A stretch of DNA of 64,000 bases from Actinokineospora xionganensis (GTDB lineage Bacteria; Actinomycetota; Actinomycetes; Mycobacteriales; Pseudonocardiaceae): contig NZ_JABVED010000007.1 of the NCBI RefSeq assembly GCF_014323725.1, forward strand, positions 274,672 through 338,671, given 5' to 3'. Made by a program: the position numbers and the translations under genes. The notes beneath the pieces were generated by a model. It did no database searches and was not told the DNA's origin. It worked only from the letters and a program-made list of their open reading frames with translations. Shown here piece after piece: positions 29,286 through 37,462 of the stretch (position 1 is the first letter of the stretch; the number at the start of each line of letters is the position of its first letter).

Positions 29286-31402
29286 TGGCCCGGCATCTCC
29301 GGGCACGCAAACCGCGTGCGCACTGGGTTCTGCTCGTCGCCGTGCTCGTCGCGGTGGCCGGTTTGCTCACGGTACAAGCGATCATGAACGGCGGGATCGG
29401 AGCGGAAGGCGCCGCACCGAACGGCACGGCGAACAACGTCCCGGCCGCCGCGCGGGACGGCGGCGCGGTCATCGATCCGCGCGGGGACACGCCGGTCACG
29501 GTGGGCCCGAAAGACAAGATGCTCGCCCTGACCTTCGACGACGGCCCGGACCCCGAGTGGACCCCGAAGATCCTGGAGACACTCGCCCGGCACAACGTCC
29601 GGGCGACGTTCTTCATCACCGGCGCGAGCGCGGCGAAACACCCCGGCCTCGTCGAGGAGATCATCCTGCGGGGCCACGAGATCGGCCACCACACCACCAC
29701 GCACACGGACCTGCGCGAAGCGGGCGAATCGCGCACGTGGATGGAGCTGCGGGCGACGGACCTGACCCTGGCGTGGACCGCGAACCGCACCACCGCCTTG
29801 GTCCGACCGCCCTACGCCGCGACGCCGGAATCACTCGACGACCTGGCCTGGCAGGCCGCGCGCAGGCTCGGCGCCGACGGCAGGCTCGTGGTGCTCTCCG
29901 ACCTGGACTCGCAGGACTGGCGCAAGCCCGGTGTCGACGCGATCGTCGCCAACTCCACGCCGCGTGACGACCGTGGCGCGATCCTGCTCATGCACGACGC
30001 GGGCGGCGACCGGTCCGAGACGGTGGCCGCGCTGGACCGGCTCATCCCGGACCTGCACGCGCGCGGCTGGACCATCGGGTCGGTGTCGACGACAACCGGG
30101 TTGCAGGACTCCGGAGCCTTGCCGGGGATGCTGGCCCGACTGGGCGGGCTGCTGCTGGTGGGCATCGTGCAGCTCGCGGAGTTCGTCGCGGGATCGCTGG
30201 AGGTGGTGCTGATCGCGGCGACCGCCGTTGCCGCGCTGCGCACGCTGCTGGTGCTGCTGACGACCGGGGTGCACGTGCGCCGGGTCCGGGGAAAACGTTT
30301 GCGTCCGGTCCGCTACCCGGTCACGGTGCTGGTGCCCGCGTACAACGAGGCGAAGGGCATCGAGGCGACCCTGCGGTCGATCCTGGAATCGCGGCATCCG
30401 CTGGAGATCATCGTGATCGACGACGGCTCCACCGACGGCACCGGGCGCATCGTCCGCGACCTGCAACTGCCCAGGGTCCGGCTGATCCGGCAGGCCAACG
30501 CGGGCAAGGCGGCGGCGCTCAACACCGGCATCGCCGCCGCCCGGACCGAACTGATCGTCATGGTCGACGGCGACACCGTGCTGGAAGCGGAAGCGGTCGG
30601 CACGCTGGCCGCGCACTTCGCCGACCCCACGATCGGCGCCGTGTCGGGCAACGCGAAGGTCGGCAACCGCGGCGGCGTCCTCGGCCGCTGGCAGCACATC
30701 GAGTACGTCATCGGCTTCAACCTCGACCGCCGCATGTACGACGTGCTGCAGTGCATGCCGACCGTGCCGGGCGCGATCGGCGCGTTCCGACGGTCGGCGG
30801 TGCTCGAGGTGGGCGGCGTCGGCGAGGACACGCTCGCCGAGGACACCGACCTCACCATGGCCCTGGAGCGCGACGGGTGGCGGGTGATCTACGCGGAGGG
30901 CGCGGTCGCGTGGACCGAGGCCCCGGCGACGCTCGGGCAGCTGTGGAAGCAGCGCTACCGTTGGTGCTACGGCACTTTGCAGGCCGTGTGGAAGCACCGG
31001 CGCGCGGTCATCGAGCCGGGCCAGTCGGGCAAGCTCGGCAGGCGTGGGCTGCCGTACCTGCTGATGTTCCAGGTGCTACTGCCGGTGCTCGCGCCGATCG
31101 TGGACGTCGCCGCCGTGTTCGGCCTGCTCACCGGCGACGCCACGACGACGCTGCTGACGTGGCTCGGTTTCCTGCTGATGCAGGCGATCCCGGCGGTCAT
31201 CGCGTTCCGGCTCGACGGTGAGCGGCTGGGACCGCTGTGGGCGCTGCCGCTGCAGCAGTTCGTGTACCGGCAGCTGATGTACCTGGTGGTGATCCAGTCG
31301 CTGGCCACGGCGGTCTCCGGGGTGCGGCTGCCCTGGCACAAACTGGAGCGGCGCGGTCAGGACCTAGCCCTTGTGGGCCAGGACAGCGAACATCGTCACT
31401 GA
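29285..31402 (+). CDS. Bifunctional polysaccharide deacetylase / family 2 glycosyltransferase
   Basis: 705 aa. Order: N-terminal membrane helix (~14-33); extracellular NodB-type deacetylase (~75-270) with TFDDGPD (catalytic base and metal Asp) and HHTTTH (metal His pair); membrane helices (~280-330); cytosolic processive GT2 domain with DDGSTDG, DGD, EDTDL and QRYRW (synthase signature); and C-terminal membrane helices. It should polymerise an N-acetylhexosamine glycan, extrude it and deacetylate it outside. This is one polypeptide carrying what PgaB/PgaC or the Streptomyces MatA/MatB types split or combine. GTG start overlaps the upstream stop by 1 base. The 3' end overlaps a facing methyltransferase by 39 bases. 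Confidence 0.9.
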   Translation: MARHLRARKPRAHWVLLVAVLVAVAGLLTVQAIMNGGIGAEGAAPNGTANNVPAAARDGGAVIDPRGDTPVTVGPKDKMLALTFDDGPDPEWTPKILETLARHNVRATFFITGASAAKHPGLVEEIILRGHEIGHHTTTHTDLREAGESRTWMELRATDLTLAWTANRTTALVRPPYAATPESLDDLAWQAARRLGADGRLVVLSDLDSQDWRKPGVDAIVANSTPRDDRGAILLMHDAGGDRSETVAALDRLIPDLHARGWTIGSVSTTTGLQDSGALPGMLARLGGLLLVGIVQLAEFVAGSLEVVLIAATAVAALRTLLVLLTTGVHVRRVRGKRLRPVRYPVTVLVPAYNEAKGIEATLRSILESRHPLEIIVIDDGSTDGTGRIVRDLQLPRVRLIRQANAGKAAALNTGIAAARTELIVMVDGDTVLEAEAVGTLAAHFADPTIGAVSGNAKVGNRGGVLGRWQHIEYVIGFNLDRRMYDVLQCMPTVPGAIGAFRRSAVLEVGGVGEDTLAEDTDLTMALERDGWRVIYAEGAVAWTEAPATLGQLWKQRYRWCYGTLQAVWKHRRAVIEPGQSGKLGRRGLPYLLMFQVLLPVLAPIVDVAAVFGLLTGDATTTLLTWLGFLLMQAIPAVIAFRLDGERLGPLWALPLQQFVYRQLMYLVVIQSLATAVSGVRLPWHKLERRGQDLALVGQDSEHRH

Positions 31403-32173
31403 CATGTGGAAGTCGCCCGACCGAGCGCCCGCGGCCAGGTCGGCGAGGAACTTGTCGGCCTGCTCCTGGGTGATCGCGCCGCGGCCGACGCCGGTGGCGG
31501 CCAGCATGCGCACCAGCGAGCCGTCAGCGGCGGTGTGGTCTTGGATCAGGGCCTGCGAGCCGATGTCGGTCACCTTCAACCCGGCCGCCGTGAGCTGCCC
31601 GGCGAGCCTGCGCCCGCTGTAGGGGTTGGGCGTGGTGGTGAGCATTGCCTCGGTGAGGGCGCCCAGGACGGCCGGGTCGCCGGGGTGCAGGATCGCGGTG
31701 GCCCAGTCGGAGTCGATCACCACCGCGCGTCCGCCCGGCCGCAGCACCCGCGCGATCTCGACGGCCGCGCGCTCGGGCTCGGCGAGGTGCTGGAAGACCC
31801 GCTCACAGCGGACAGCGTCGAAAGTGTTGTCCCCAAAGGGAAGCTGGTATGCGTCGCCGTCGACGAACCGGGCGGATGAGGCTTTCTCGCCTGCGCGCTT
31901 CTCGGCGACGCAACGCATTCCGGCGTTCGGCTCGACCCCGACAGCATCGCCCGCGGACCCGACGGCCGCGGCGAAGGCCTGCACGTCCTCCCCCGTCCCG
32001 GCGCCGATGTCGAGCGCCTTCTCGCCGGGGTGGAGGTCGAGGGCGAGCATGGCCCACTGGCGCAGTCGCTGGATGCCGGGCAGGGCGGCCTGGAGGTCGA
32101 GGACCTCGACCAGGCGGTCGAGGTCGGCCGGATTGATCTGCTCGGCGCGGAACGACGGTTCACTTTCTGGCAT
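31364..32173 (-). CDS. SAM-dependent methyltransferase (UbiE/COQ5-like)
   Basis: 269 aa class I methyltransferase. Motif I LDIGAGTGEDV is at ~54-64 and the post-I acidic residue in VGVEPN. FDAVRCERVFQHLAEPERAAVEIARVLRPGG is the classical motif II/III order. The small molecule acted on is unknown. ATG 32173 is preceded by a weak site. Its 3' end overlaps the facing glycosyltransferase gene by 39 bases, which places both real C-termini on opposite strands of the same DNA, an arrangement that makes independent termination unlikely. Confidence 0.85.
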   Translation of the reverse strand: MPESEPSFRAEQINPADLDRLVEVLDLQAALPGIQRLRQWAMLALDLHPGEKALDIGAGTGEDVQAFAAAVGSAGDAVGVEPNAGMRCVAEKRAGEKASSARFVDGDAYQLPFGDNTFDAVRCERVFQHLAEPERAAVEIARVLRPGGRAVVIDSDWATAILHPGDPAVLGALTEAMLTTTPNPYSGRRLAGQLTAAGLKVTDIGSQALIQDHTAADGSLVRMLAATGVGRGAITQEQADKFLADLAAGARSGDFHMSVTMFAVLAHKG

Positions 32174-32234
32174 GGGTTCACGGTAGCCGGATCGGATCGT
32201 CTCGACTTGCGGTCATGGTGTCACCCGATCGCGC

Positions 32235-32240
32235 TACGCT
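32235..32240 (+). promoter_or_regulatory. -10 box TACGCT of leaderless DUF1707 gene
   Basis: TACGCT, 7 bases, then GTG 32248. Confidence 0.6.
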
Positions 32241-32247
32241 GCCGGGC

Positions 32248-32889
32248 GTGAGCGAGCAGCCAGGAATCCCAGGTCCGCACGAGATGCGCGCGTCCAACGA
32301 CGACCGGGAGCGCTTCTCGAAAATCCTGCACGAAGCCATGTCCGAGGGCAGGCTCACCGTGGGGGAACTCGAGGAGCGCTTGGACCAGGTCTACGCGGCG
32401 AAAACCTACGGAGACCTGATCCCGGTGGTCCGCGACCTGCCGGGTCACCAGGTGGTCCCCCGGCTGCAACAGCCCCTCGCCACGCCCGCGCCGAACCGCA
32501 TCGGCGGTCGCGGCACGTCGTCCAACGCCATCGCGATCATGTCGGGCTCGGAACGCAAGGGCCCCTGGGTGGTCCCGCCGTCGTTCAACGCCATCGCGAT
32601 CATGGGCGGGGTCGAAATCGACCTGACCCAGGCCACTTTCGAGGCGGCGGAGACGATGATCCAGGCGTACGCCCTGATGGGCGGGGTCGAGATCCGGGTG
32701 CCGGAGGGCATCACGGTGGTGGTCGACGGCATCGGCTTCATGGGCGGCTTCGCCAACTCGGTCCGCACCCAGGGCCCTCCCGGCTCGCCGGTCGTCCGCA
32801 TCACCGGCTTCGCGATGTGGGGCGGCGTGGACGTCAAGCCACCGCGGCGGCGCAAGGGCAGGCACGGACACAACGAGATCGAGAGCTGA
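32248..32889 (+). CDS. DUF1707 / LiaF-like C-terminal domain protein
   Basis: 213 aa. Residues ~12-65 are DUF1707 (ASNDDRERFSKILHEAMSEGRLTVGELEERLDQVYAAKTYGDL), a short helical module common on actinobacterial envelope-stress proteins. Residues ~90-200 are a beta-helix-like LiaF_C region with a repeated A-I-A-I-M-G-G-V-E-I pattern (NAIAIMSG, NAIAIMGGVEI, YALMGGVEIRVP, GFAMWGGVDV). There is no membrane helix, and the tail is basic. GTG 32248 is fixed by TACGCT 7 bases upstream. The role is probably cell-wall stress sensing or signalling by analogy to LiaF; not demonstrated. Confidence 0.85.
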   Translation: MSEQPGIPGPHEMRASNDDRERFSKILHEAMSEGRLTVGELEERLDQVYAAKTYGDLIPVVRDLPGHQVVPRLQQPLATPAPNRIGGRGTSSNAIAIMSGSERKGPWVVPPSFNAIAIMGGVEIDLTQATFEAAETMIQAYALMGGVEIRVPEGITVVVDGIGFMGGFANSVRTQGPPGSPVVRITGFAMWGGVDVKPPRRRKGRHGHNEIES

Positions 32890-32926
32890 GAAACGCGCAC
32901 GTTTCGGAGCCACCGGTGGTGGCCCA

Positions 32927-33370
32927 TCACGGCGGCCCGTCCACCACCAGATCATCAATGCCCACGCAGATCCCCCGCACGACCACTGCGGGCAGTGCTT
33001 GATCATTGATGGAGACAGTCCACGTCGAACTGTCGAACGCTTCCACGGCCACTAGACACTGCTCGTAGTCATCGGCCATAACCCGGTCTGGTGCGACGCC
33101 ATCCCAGGTGTGAACCGCTACGACCAAGCAATCAATGGTCTGCTCCAGATCCACGGCGAACGCGGTCAGAGTTGGCCAATCGAATTTGTAGCCACCGTCG
33201 CGAACCGAGCTCACGAACTGCTCGTACGGCTGTCCGTCCGGCAGCCGCCCCACGCCGTCGTAATCCAGCATCGACCACTGCCAGGTATTGACCGGAATCG
33301 TGGCCAACACCCGGCACAGCCTGATGATGCCGCCCGCATCCTCGTGCATCGAGAATTCGCGGGTGATCAT
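32927..33370 (-). CDS. Uncharacterised protein, third gene of HIT-like operon
   Basis: About 147 aa, acidic, with no signal peptide or membrane helix. Segments such as WQWSMLDYDGVGRLPDGQPYEQF and VHTWDGVAPDRVMADDYEQCLVAVEAFD suggest a compact alpha/beta fold; I do not recognise the family. Its ATG overlaps the TGA of the preceding 52-residue gene by 4 bases, which decides this start, although an internal ATG 7 codons later is possible. The neighbour resembles an Imm53-type immunity protein, so it may also be immunity-like, but that rests on context only. Confidence 0.55.
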   Translation of the reverse strand: MITREFSMHEDAGGIIRLCRVLATIPVNTWQWSMLDYDGVGRLPDGQPYEQFVSSVRDGGYKFDWPTLTAFAVDLEQTIDCLVVAVHTWDGVAPDRVMADDYEQCLVAVEAFDSSTWTVSINDQALPAVVVRGICVGIDDLVVDGPP

Positions 33371-33525
33371 TCGCGCACGATGAATTCGCGGGACCCGGCA
33401 AGCACGTCTTCGAGCGTCAGCGGATTGTCGAGTGTGTCGATCTTGACGCCGAGCTCGTGTTCCCATTCCTCGTCGCACTGGGATTGATACCAGCGCTGCG
33501 GGAAGCCCAACGCACTCTCAGGCAT
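33367..33525 (-). CDS. Short Imm53-like protein (52 aa)
   Basis: 52 aa on the minus strand. The stretch from W13 to P34, WYQSQCDEEWEHELGVKID then TLDNP, closely fits the N-terminal consensus of the Imm53 immunity family (W-x2-SQC-x2-WEH-x2-GV-x-I-x-TLDNP). Full Imm53 proteins are nearly twice as long. Here the C-terminal half is replaced by LTLEDVLAGSREFIVRE and stops. The gene starts 8 bases inside the upstream HIT-like gene and its stop overlaps the next start by 4 bases, so it is embedded in a coupled three-gene operon, which argues that it is translated. Confidence 0.62.
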   Translation of the reverse strand: MPESALGFPQRWYQSQCDEEWEHELGVKIDTLDNPLTLEDVLAGSREFIVRE

Positions 33526-34099
33526 ATGCCGTGCCTCCGCCCTCAGCGAGTGAAGCGGCGATGCGATGGAGGTTGTCGCGCCACTGGTCGGTGGGGATGG
33601 GCGGTAGGACGTCGTCCCACATCGTGAGGAAGGATCCGCGGAACTGGAGCATGCCCGCGGGGCGGCCGAAGAACCACAGGTGCAGGTGCTCCGCGCCGTC
33701 GCCCCACTTGTTCTGGTGGACGCGGCCGATCCCGCCCAACGACAGGTAGGCGCGCTCGACCCGCTGGATCATCGGGCCGTAGGACGCGGCCAGGGCGGGT
33801 GGCAGGTCGACCAGGTCGTAGTGCTCGCGCGGGAACAGGAACAGCACCGCGGGCAAGCCGCTCGGTTCGCGGGTGGAGCCGACTCGCCAGTGGTCGTCGC
33901 TCCAGAGGAAATCCTCGTCCGGCTTGTCGCACGCCTCGCAGTCGACGCCGCCGGCACCGGCACGCGGGGGTTCGGGGAGCACCGGGGTCTCGAACGGCTT
34001 GACCCGCAGGTCGCCGGTGAACGGGAAGGTCGCCCAATCGGCGAACGGGGGCAGGGTGCCGGTCTCGCCGAACGGCACGGCCGCCAAGTGCTCACTCAT
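33518..34099 (-). CDS. HIT-like nucleotide-binding protein
   Basis: 193 aa. A CEAC pair (~55-58) and WSDDHWRVG give the N-terminal half of a HIT/GalT-type fold. FLFPREHYDLVDLP and GAEHLHLWFFGRP are the C-terminal HIT-like strand, where H-L-H stands in place of the full H-x-H-x-H. One of the three histidines seems replaced (Trp), so hydrolase or transferase activity is uncertain. A zinc site through the two Cys is possible. The ATG lies ~110 bp from the divergent deoC. The 3' end overlaps the Imm53-like gene. Confidence 0.65.
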   Translation of the reverse strand: MSEHLAAVPFGETGTLPPFADWATFPFTGDLRVKPFETPVLPEPPRAGAGGVDCEACDKPDEDFLWSDDHWRVGSTREPSGLPAVLFLFPREHYDLVDLPPALAASYGPMIQRVERAYLSLGGIGRVHQNKWGDGAEHLHLWFFGRPAGMLQFRGSFLTMWDDVLPPIPTDQWRDNLHRIAASLAEGGGTAYA

Positions 34100-34195
34100 G
34101 CGGCCACATTAACGCCGGTCAAGATCACGTACCCCTGATTTCGCCCGCCGCCGACGGCACCCGGACGGAGACGGCGGTCCGGCCGGGACGCGGCC

Positions 34196-34201
34196 TAGAC
34201 T
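34196..34201 (+). promoter_or_regulatory. -10 box TAGACT of leaderless deoC
   Basis: TAGACT, 7 bases, then ATG 34209, with no ribosome site. Confidence 0.65.
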
Positions 34202-34208
34202 CGCGGGT

Positions 34209-35177
34209 ATGGCCGCATCCACGACGACGACGTCCGGGTCACCCCCCGAGTTCGCCGACGCCACCCGCGACGAGACCTCGTTGCGCAGGTTCCTGCACGG
34301 GTTGCCCGGGGTGGACCAGGTGGGCGTCGAGCAGCGCGCTGCCGGGTTGGCGACACGCAGTATCAAGAAGGCCAGCAAGATGTGGGCCATCGACATGGCG
34401 ATCTCCATGGTCGACCTGACCACCCTGGAAGGGGCGGACACGGCGGGCAAGGTGCGGACGCTGTGCGCGAAGGCGCGCAGACCGGAGCCGGAGCGGCCGG
34501 AGGTGCCGCACGTCGCGGCCGTGTGCGTGTATCCGGACATGGTCGAGACGGCCGTCGCCGAGGTTGCGGGGACTGGGGTCGGGGTCGCCAGCGTGGCCAC
34601 CGCATTCCCCTCCGGGCGGTCGAGTCTGCGGATCAAGATCGCCGACACCGAATACGCCGTCGAGGCGGGTGCGACCGAGATCGACATGGTGATCGACCGG
34701 GGCGCGTTCCTGTCCGGCAGGTACGGGCAGGTCTTCGACGAGATCCAGACCATCAAGCGCGCCTGCGGGGACGCCCACCTCAAGGTCATCCTGGAGACCG
34801 GCGAACTCGCCACCTACGACAACGTGCGCCGCGCGTCCTGGCTGGCGCTGCTCGCGGGCGGCGACTTCATCAAGACCTCCACCGGCAAGGTCTCCCCCGC
34901 GGCCACCCTGCCGGTCACCCACGTGATGCTGCAGGCCGTGCACGACTGGCACGCCGTGACCGGCGAGCTGCGCGGGGTCAAACCCGCGGGCGGCATCCGC
35001 ACGACCAAGGACGCCATCCGCTACCTCGTGGCGGTCCAGGAGGTAGCCGGGCCGCAGTGGCTCGACCCGCACCTGTTCCGCTTCGGCGCCTCCAGCCTGC
35101 TCAACGACCTGCTCATGCAGCGCCGGACGCAGCTCGACGGCTTCTACAGCGGCCCCGACTATGTGACGGTGGACTGA
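34209..35177 (+). CDS. deoC: Deoxyribose-phosphate aldolase
   Basis: 322 aa, the longer actinobacterial/eukaryote-like DERA form. It cleaves 2-deoxyribose-5-phosphate to glyceraldehyde-3-phosphate and acetaldehyde. Seen: MVDLTTLEGADT, AAVCVYPDMV, ATEIDMVIDRG, HLKVILETGEL (Lys near the active site), the Schiff-base Lys in GGDFIKTSTGK (~222) and VKPAGGIRTTKDA (phosphate site). The message is leaderless. The next gene, an aldehyde dehydrogenase, begins 1 base after the stop, so acetaldehyde produced is probably oxidised at once. It completes the deoxynucleoside route with deoA, PNP and pmmB in the same window. Confidence 0.94.
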   Translation: MAASTTTTSGSPPEFADATRDETSLRRFLHGLPGVDQVGVEQRAAGLATRSIKKASKMWAIDMAISMVDLTTLEGADTAGKVRTLCAKARRPEPERPEVPHVAAVCVYPDMVETAVAEVAGTGVGVASVATAFPSGRSSLRIKIADTEYAVEAGATEIDMVIDRGAFLSGRYGQVFDEIQTIKRACGDAHLKVILETGELATYDNVRRASWLALLAGGDFIKTSTGKVSPAATLPVTHVMLQAVHDWHAVTGELRGVKPAGGIRTTKDAIRYLVAVQEVAGPQWLDPHLFRFGASSLLNDLLMQRRTQLDGFYSGPDYVTVD

Positions 35178-35178
35178 G

Positions 35179-36609
35179 ATGACCTGGGACTACGCGCCCG
35201 CGCCGGAGTCGCGGGCCATCGCGAACCTCAAGCCGAGCTACCGGATGTTCCTCGACGGCGAGTTCGTCGAGGGCTCCGGCGAGCCGCTCAAGACGATCAA
35301 CCCGGCGACGGAGGAAGTCCTCGCCGAGGTCAGCACCGCGAGCGCGTCCGATGTGGACCGTGCGGTGAAGGTCGCGAAGCGGGCGCAGGACAAGGTGTGG
35401 GGGCCGATGTCGGGCGCCGAGCGCGCCAAGTACATCTTCCGCATCGCGCGGATGATGGCCGAGCGCTCGCGTGAGCTGGCCGTGTTGGAGAGCCTCGACA
35501 ATGGCAAGCCGATCCGCGAATCCCGCGATGTCGACGTGCCCACCGCGGCCGCGCACTTCTTCTACCACGCGGGCTGGGCCGACAAACTGGACTACGCGGG
35601 CTACGGCCCGAACCCGCGCCCGCTGGGTGTCGCGGGCCAGGTCATCCCGTGGAACTTCCCGCTGCTGATGGCCGCGTGGAAGATCGCACCGGCTCTGGCC
35701 TGCGGAAACACCGTGGTGCTCAAACCGGCAGAAACAACCCCGCTGACCGCGCTGGTGCTCGCCGAGATCATCCAGCAGGCCGAGCTGCCGCCGGGCGTGG
35801 TCAACATCCTGCCCGGCGCGGGCGACGTCGGCGCGGAGCTGGTGAACCACCCGGGTGTCAACAAGATCGCCTTCACCGGCTCGACCGAGGTCGGCAAGAT
35901 CATCCAGAAGTCGTTGGCGGGCACGAGAAAGAAGCTCACCCTCGAACTCGGCGGCAAGGCCGCCAACATCGTCTTCGACGACGCGCCGCTCGACCAGGCA
36001 GTCGAGGGGATCGTCAACGGGATCTTCTTCAACCAGGGCCACGTCTGCTGCGCGGGCTCCCGGCTGCTCGTGCAGGAGTCGATCGCCGAGGAGCTGCTGG
36101 AGAAGCTGCACAAGCGCGTCTCCACGCTGCGCATCGGCGACCCGCTGGACAAGAACACCGACGTCGGCGCGATCAACTCGCGCGACCAGCTCACCAAGAT
36201 CCAGGACCTGGTGGCGACCGGTGAGGCCGAGGGCGCGGTGCGCTGGACGTCGGCGTGCCCGCTGCCGGAGAAGGGTTTCTTCTTCGCCCCCACGGTGTTC
36301 GCCGGGGTCAGCCAGGCCATGCGGATCGCCCGCGAGGAGATCTTCGGGCCGGTCCTGTCGGTCCTGACCTTCCGCACACCGGATGAGGCCATCGCCAAGG
36401 CGAACAACACGCCCTACGGGCTGTCGGCCGGAATCTGGACCGAGAAGGGCTCCCGGATCCTGTGGGCGGCCAACCAGCTGCGCGCCGGTGTGGTGTGGGC
36501 CAACACGTTCAACCGCTTCGACCCGACCGCGCCGTTCGGCGGGTACCAGGAGTCGGGCTTCGGCCGCGAGGGTGGCCGCACGGGTCTGGAGGCGTACCTA
36601 GATGTCTGA
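35179..36609 (+). CDS. Aldehyde dehydrogenase
   Basis: 476 aa NAD(P)-dependent ALDH. The active-site Glu is in TLELGGKAANIVFDD (~256) and the catalytic Cys in FNQGHVCCAGSRLLV (~289-290). The cofactor signature IPWNFPLLMAAWKIAPALACGNTVVLKPAE is at ~157-186, and GFTGSTEVG-type AFTGSTEVGK is present. As the gene right behind deoC it most likely oxidises acetaldehyde to acetate. Its end overlaps the next gene by 8 bases. ATG 35179 follows GACTGAG (the deoC stop) with little ribosome site, consistent with re-initiation. Confidence 0.93.
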   Translation: MTWDYAPAPESRAIANLKPSYRMFLDGEFVEGSGEPLKTINPATEEVLAEVSTASASDVDRAVKVAKRAQDKVWGPMSGAERAKYIFRIARMMAERSRELAVLESLDNGKPIRESRDVDVPTAAAHFFYHAGWADKLDYAGYGPNPRPLGVAGQVIPWNFPLLMAAWKIAPALACGNTVVLKPAETTPLTALVLAEIIQQAELPPGVVNILPGAGDVGAELVNHPGVNKIAFTGSTEVGKIIQKSLAGTRKKLTLELGGKAANIVFDDAPLDQAVEGIVNGIFFNQGHVCCAGSRLLVQESIAEELLEKLHKRVSTLRIGDPLDKNTDVGAINSRDQLTKIQDLVATGEAEGAVRWTSACPLPEKGFFFAPTVFAGVSQAMRIAREEIFGPVLSVLTFRTPDEAIAKANNTPYGLSAGIWTEKGSRILWAANQLRAGVVWANTFNRFDPTAPFGGYQESGFGREGGRTGLEAYLDV

Positions 36610-37462
36610 GCGACTCAGCGTTGCCAAGACGTACAAGCTCTACCTGGGCGGTGCTTTCCCACGCTCGGAGTCGGGACGCACTTACCCGGTGACGGACTCG
36701 CGCGGCAAGTTCCTGGCCAACGCGGCGCAGGCGTCCCGAAAGGACGTTCGTGAGGCGGTTGTGGCTGCCCGCAAGGCTTTCGGCAAGTGGTCGGGCGCGA
36801 CCGCGTACAACCGCGGCCAGGTTCTCTACCGCGTGGCCGAGCTGCTGGAGGGCAGGCGCGAGCAGTTCATCGCCGAGGTCGCTTCGAGCGAAGGCATCCA
36901 GGCGAAGAAGGCTGCGTCCATTGTGGACGCCGCTATCGACCGCTGGGTCTGGTACGCGGGCTGGACGGACAAGATCGCCACGGTCCTGGGCGCGTCGAAC
37001 CCGGTCGCCGGGCCGTATTTCTCGTTCTCGGTGCCGGAGCCGACCGGCGTGGTCGGCGTGCTCGCTCCGCAGAAGTCGTCGCTGCTGGGCCTGATCAGCG
37101 TGATCGCCCCCGTGATCGCGACCGGGTGCACGGCGGTCGTGGTGACGAGTCAGGACCGTCCATTGTCCGCGATCACGCTCTCGGAGGTCCTCGCGACCTC
37201 GGACGTGCCGGGTGGCGTGGTGAACCTGCTGACCGGCCACACCGCCGAGTTGGCCCCCTGGCTCGCCTCGCACGCCGACGTCAACGCCCTGGACCTGACC
37301 GGCGCCCCCGACGAACTGCGCGCCGAGCTTGAGGCGTCGGCGTCGGGGACGGTCAAGCGGGTGCTGCGCGCGACCGAGGAGGACTGGGCGAAGCAGCCCG
37401 ACATCCGCAGGCTGCGCGCGGTCCTGGAGACCAAGACCGTGTGGCACCCGATGGGCGTCTAG
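36602..37462 (+). CDS. Short aldehyde dehydrogenase-like protein lacking the catalytic domain
   Basis: 286 aa. Residues ~10-230 align with the N-terminal cofactor domain of ALDHs (YKLYLGGAFPRSESGRTYPV, ASRKDVREAVVAARKAFGKWSG, PTGVVGVLAPQKSSLLGLISVIAPVIATGCTAVVV). The catalytic half with the Glu and Cys is absent: after ALDLTGAPDEL it passes to a short unrelated tail. It overlaps the full ALDH by 8 bases. It may be a non-catalytic subunit, as this deoC-ALDH-short ALDH order recurs in actinobacteria (from memory). Its TAG stop shares CTAG with the facing Fic gene. Confidence 0.82.
   Translation: MSERLSVAKTYKLYLGGAFPRSESGRTYPVTDSRGKFLANAAQASRKDVREAVVAARKAFGKWSGATAYNRGQVLYRVAELLEGRREQFIAEVASSEGIQAKKAASIVDAAIDRWVWYAGWTDKIATVLGASNPVAGPYFSFSVPEPTGVVGVLAPQKSSLLGLISVIAPVIATGCTAVVVTSQDRPLSAITLSEVLATSDVPGGVVNLLTGHTAELAPWLASHADVNALDLTGAPDELRAELEASASGTVKRVLRATEEDWAKQPDIRRLRAVLETKTVWHPMGV
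36916..36928. repeat. Palindrome GTCCA-TTG-TGGAC
   Basis: Perfect copy inside the short aldehyde dehydrogenase-like gene. Confidence 0.6.
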
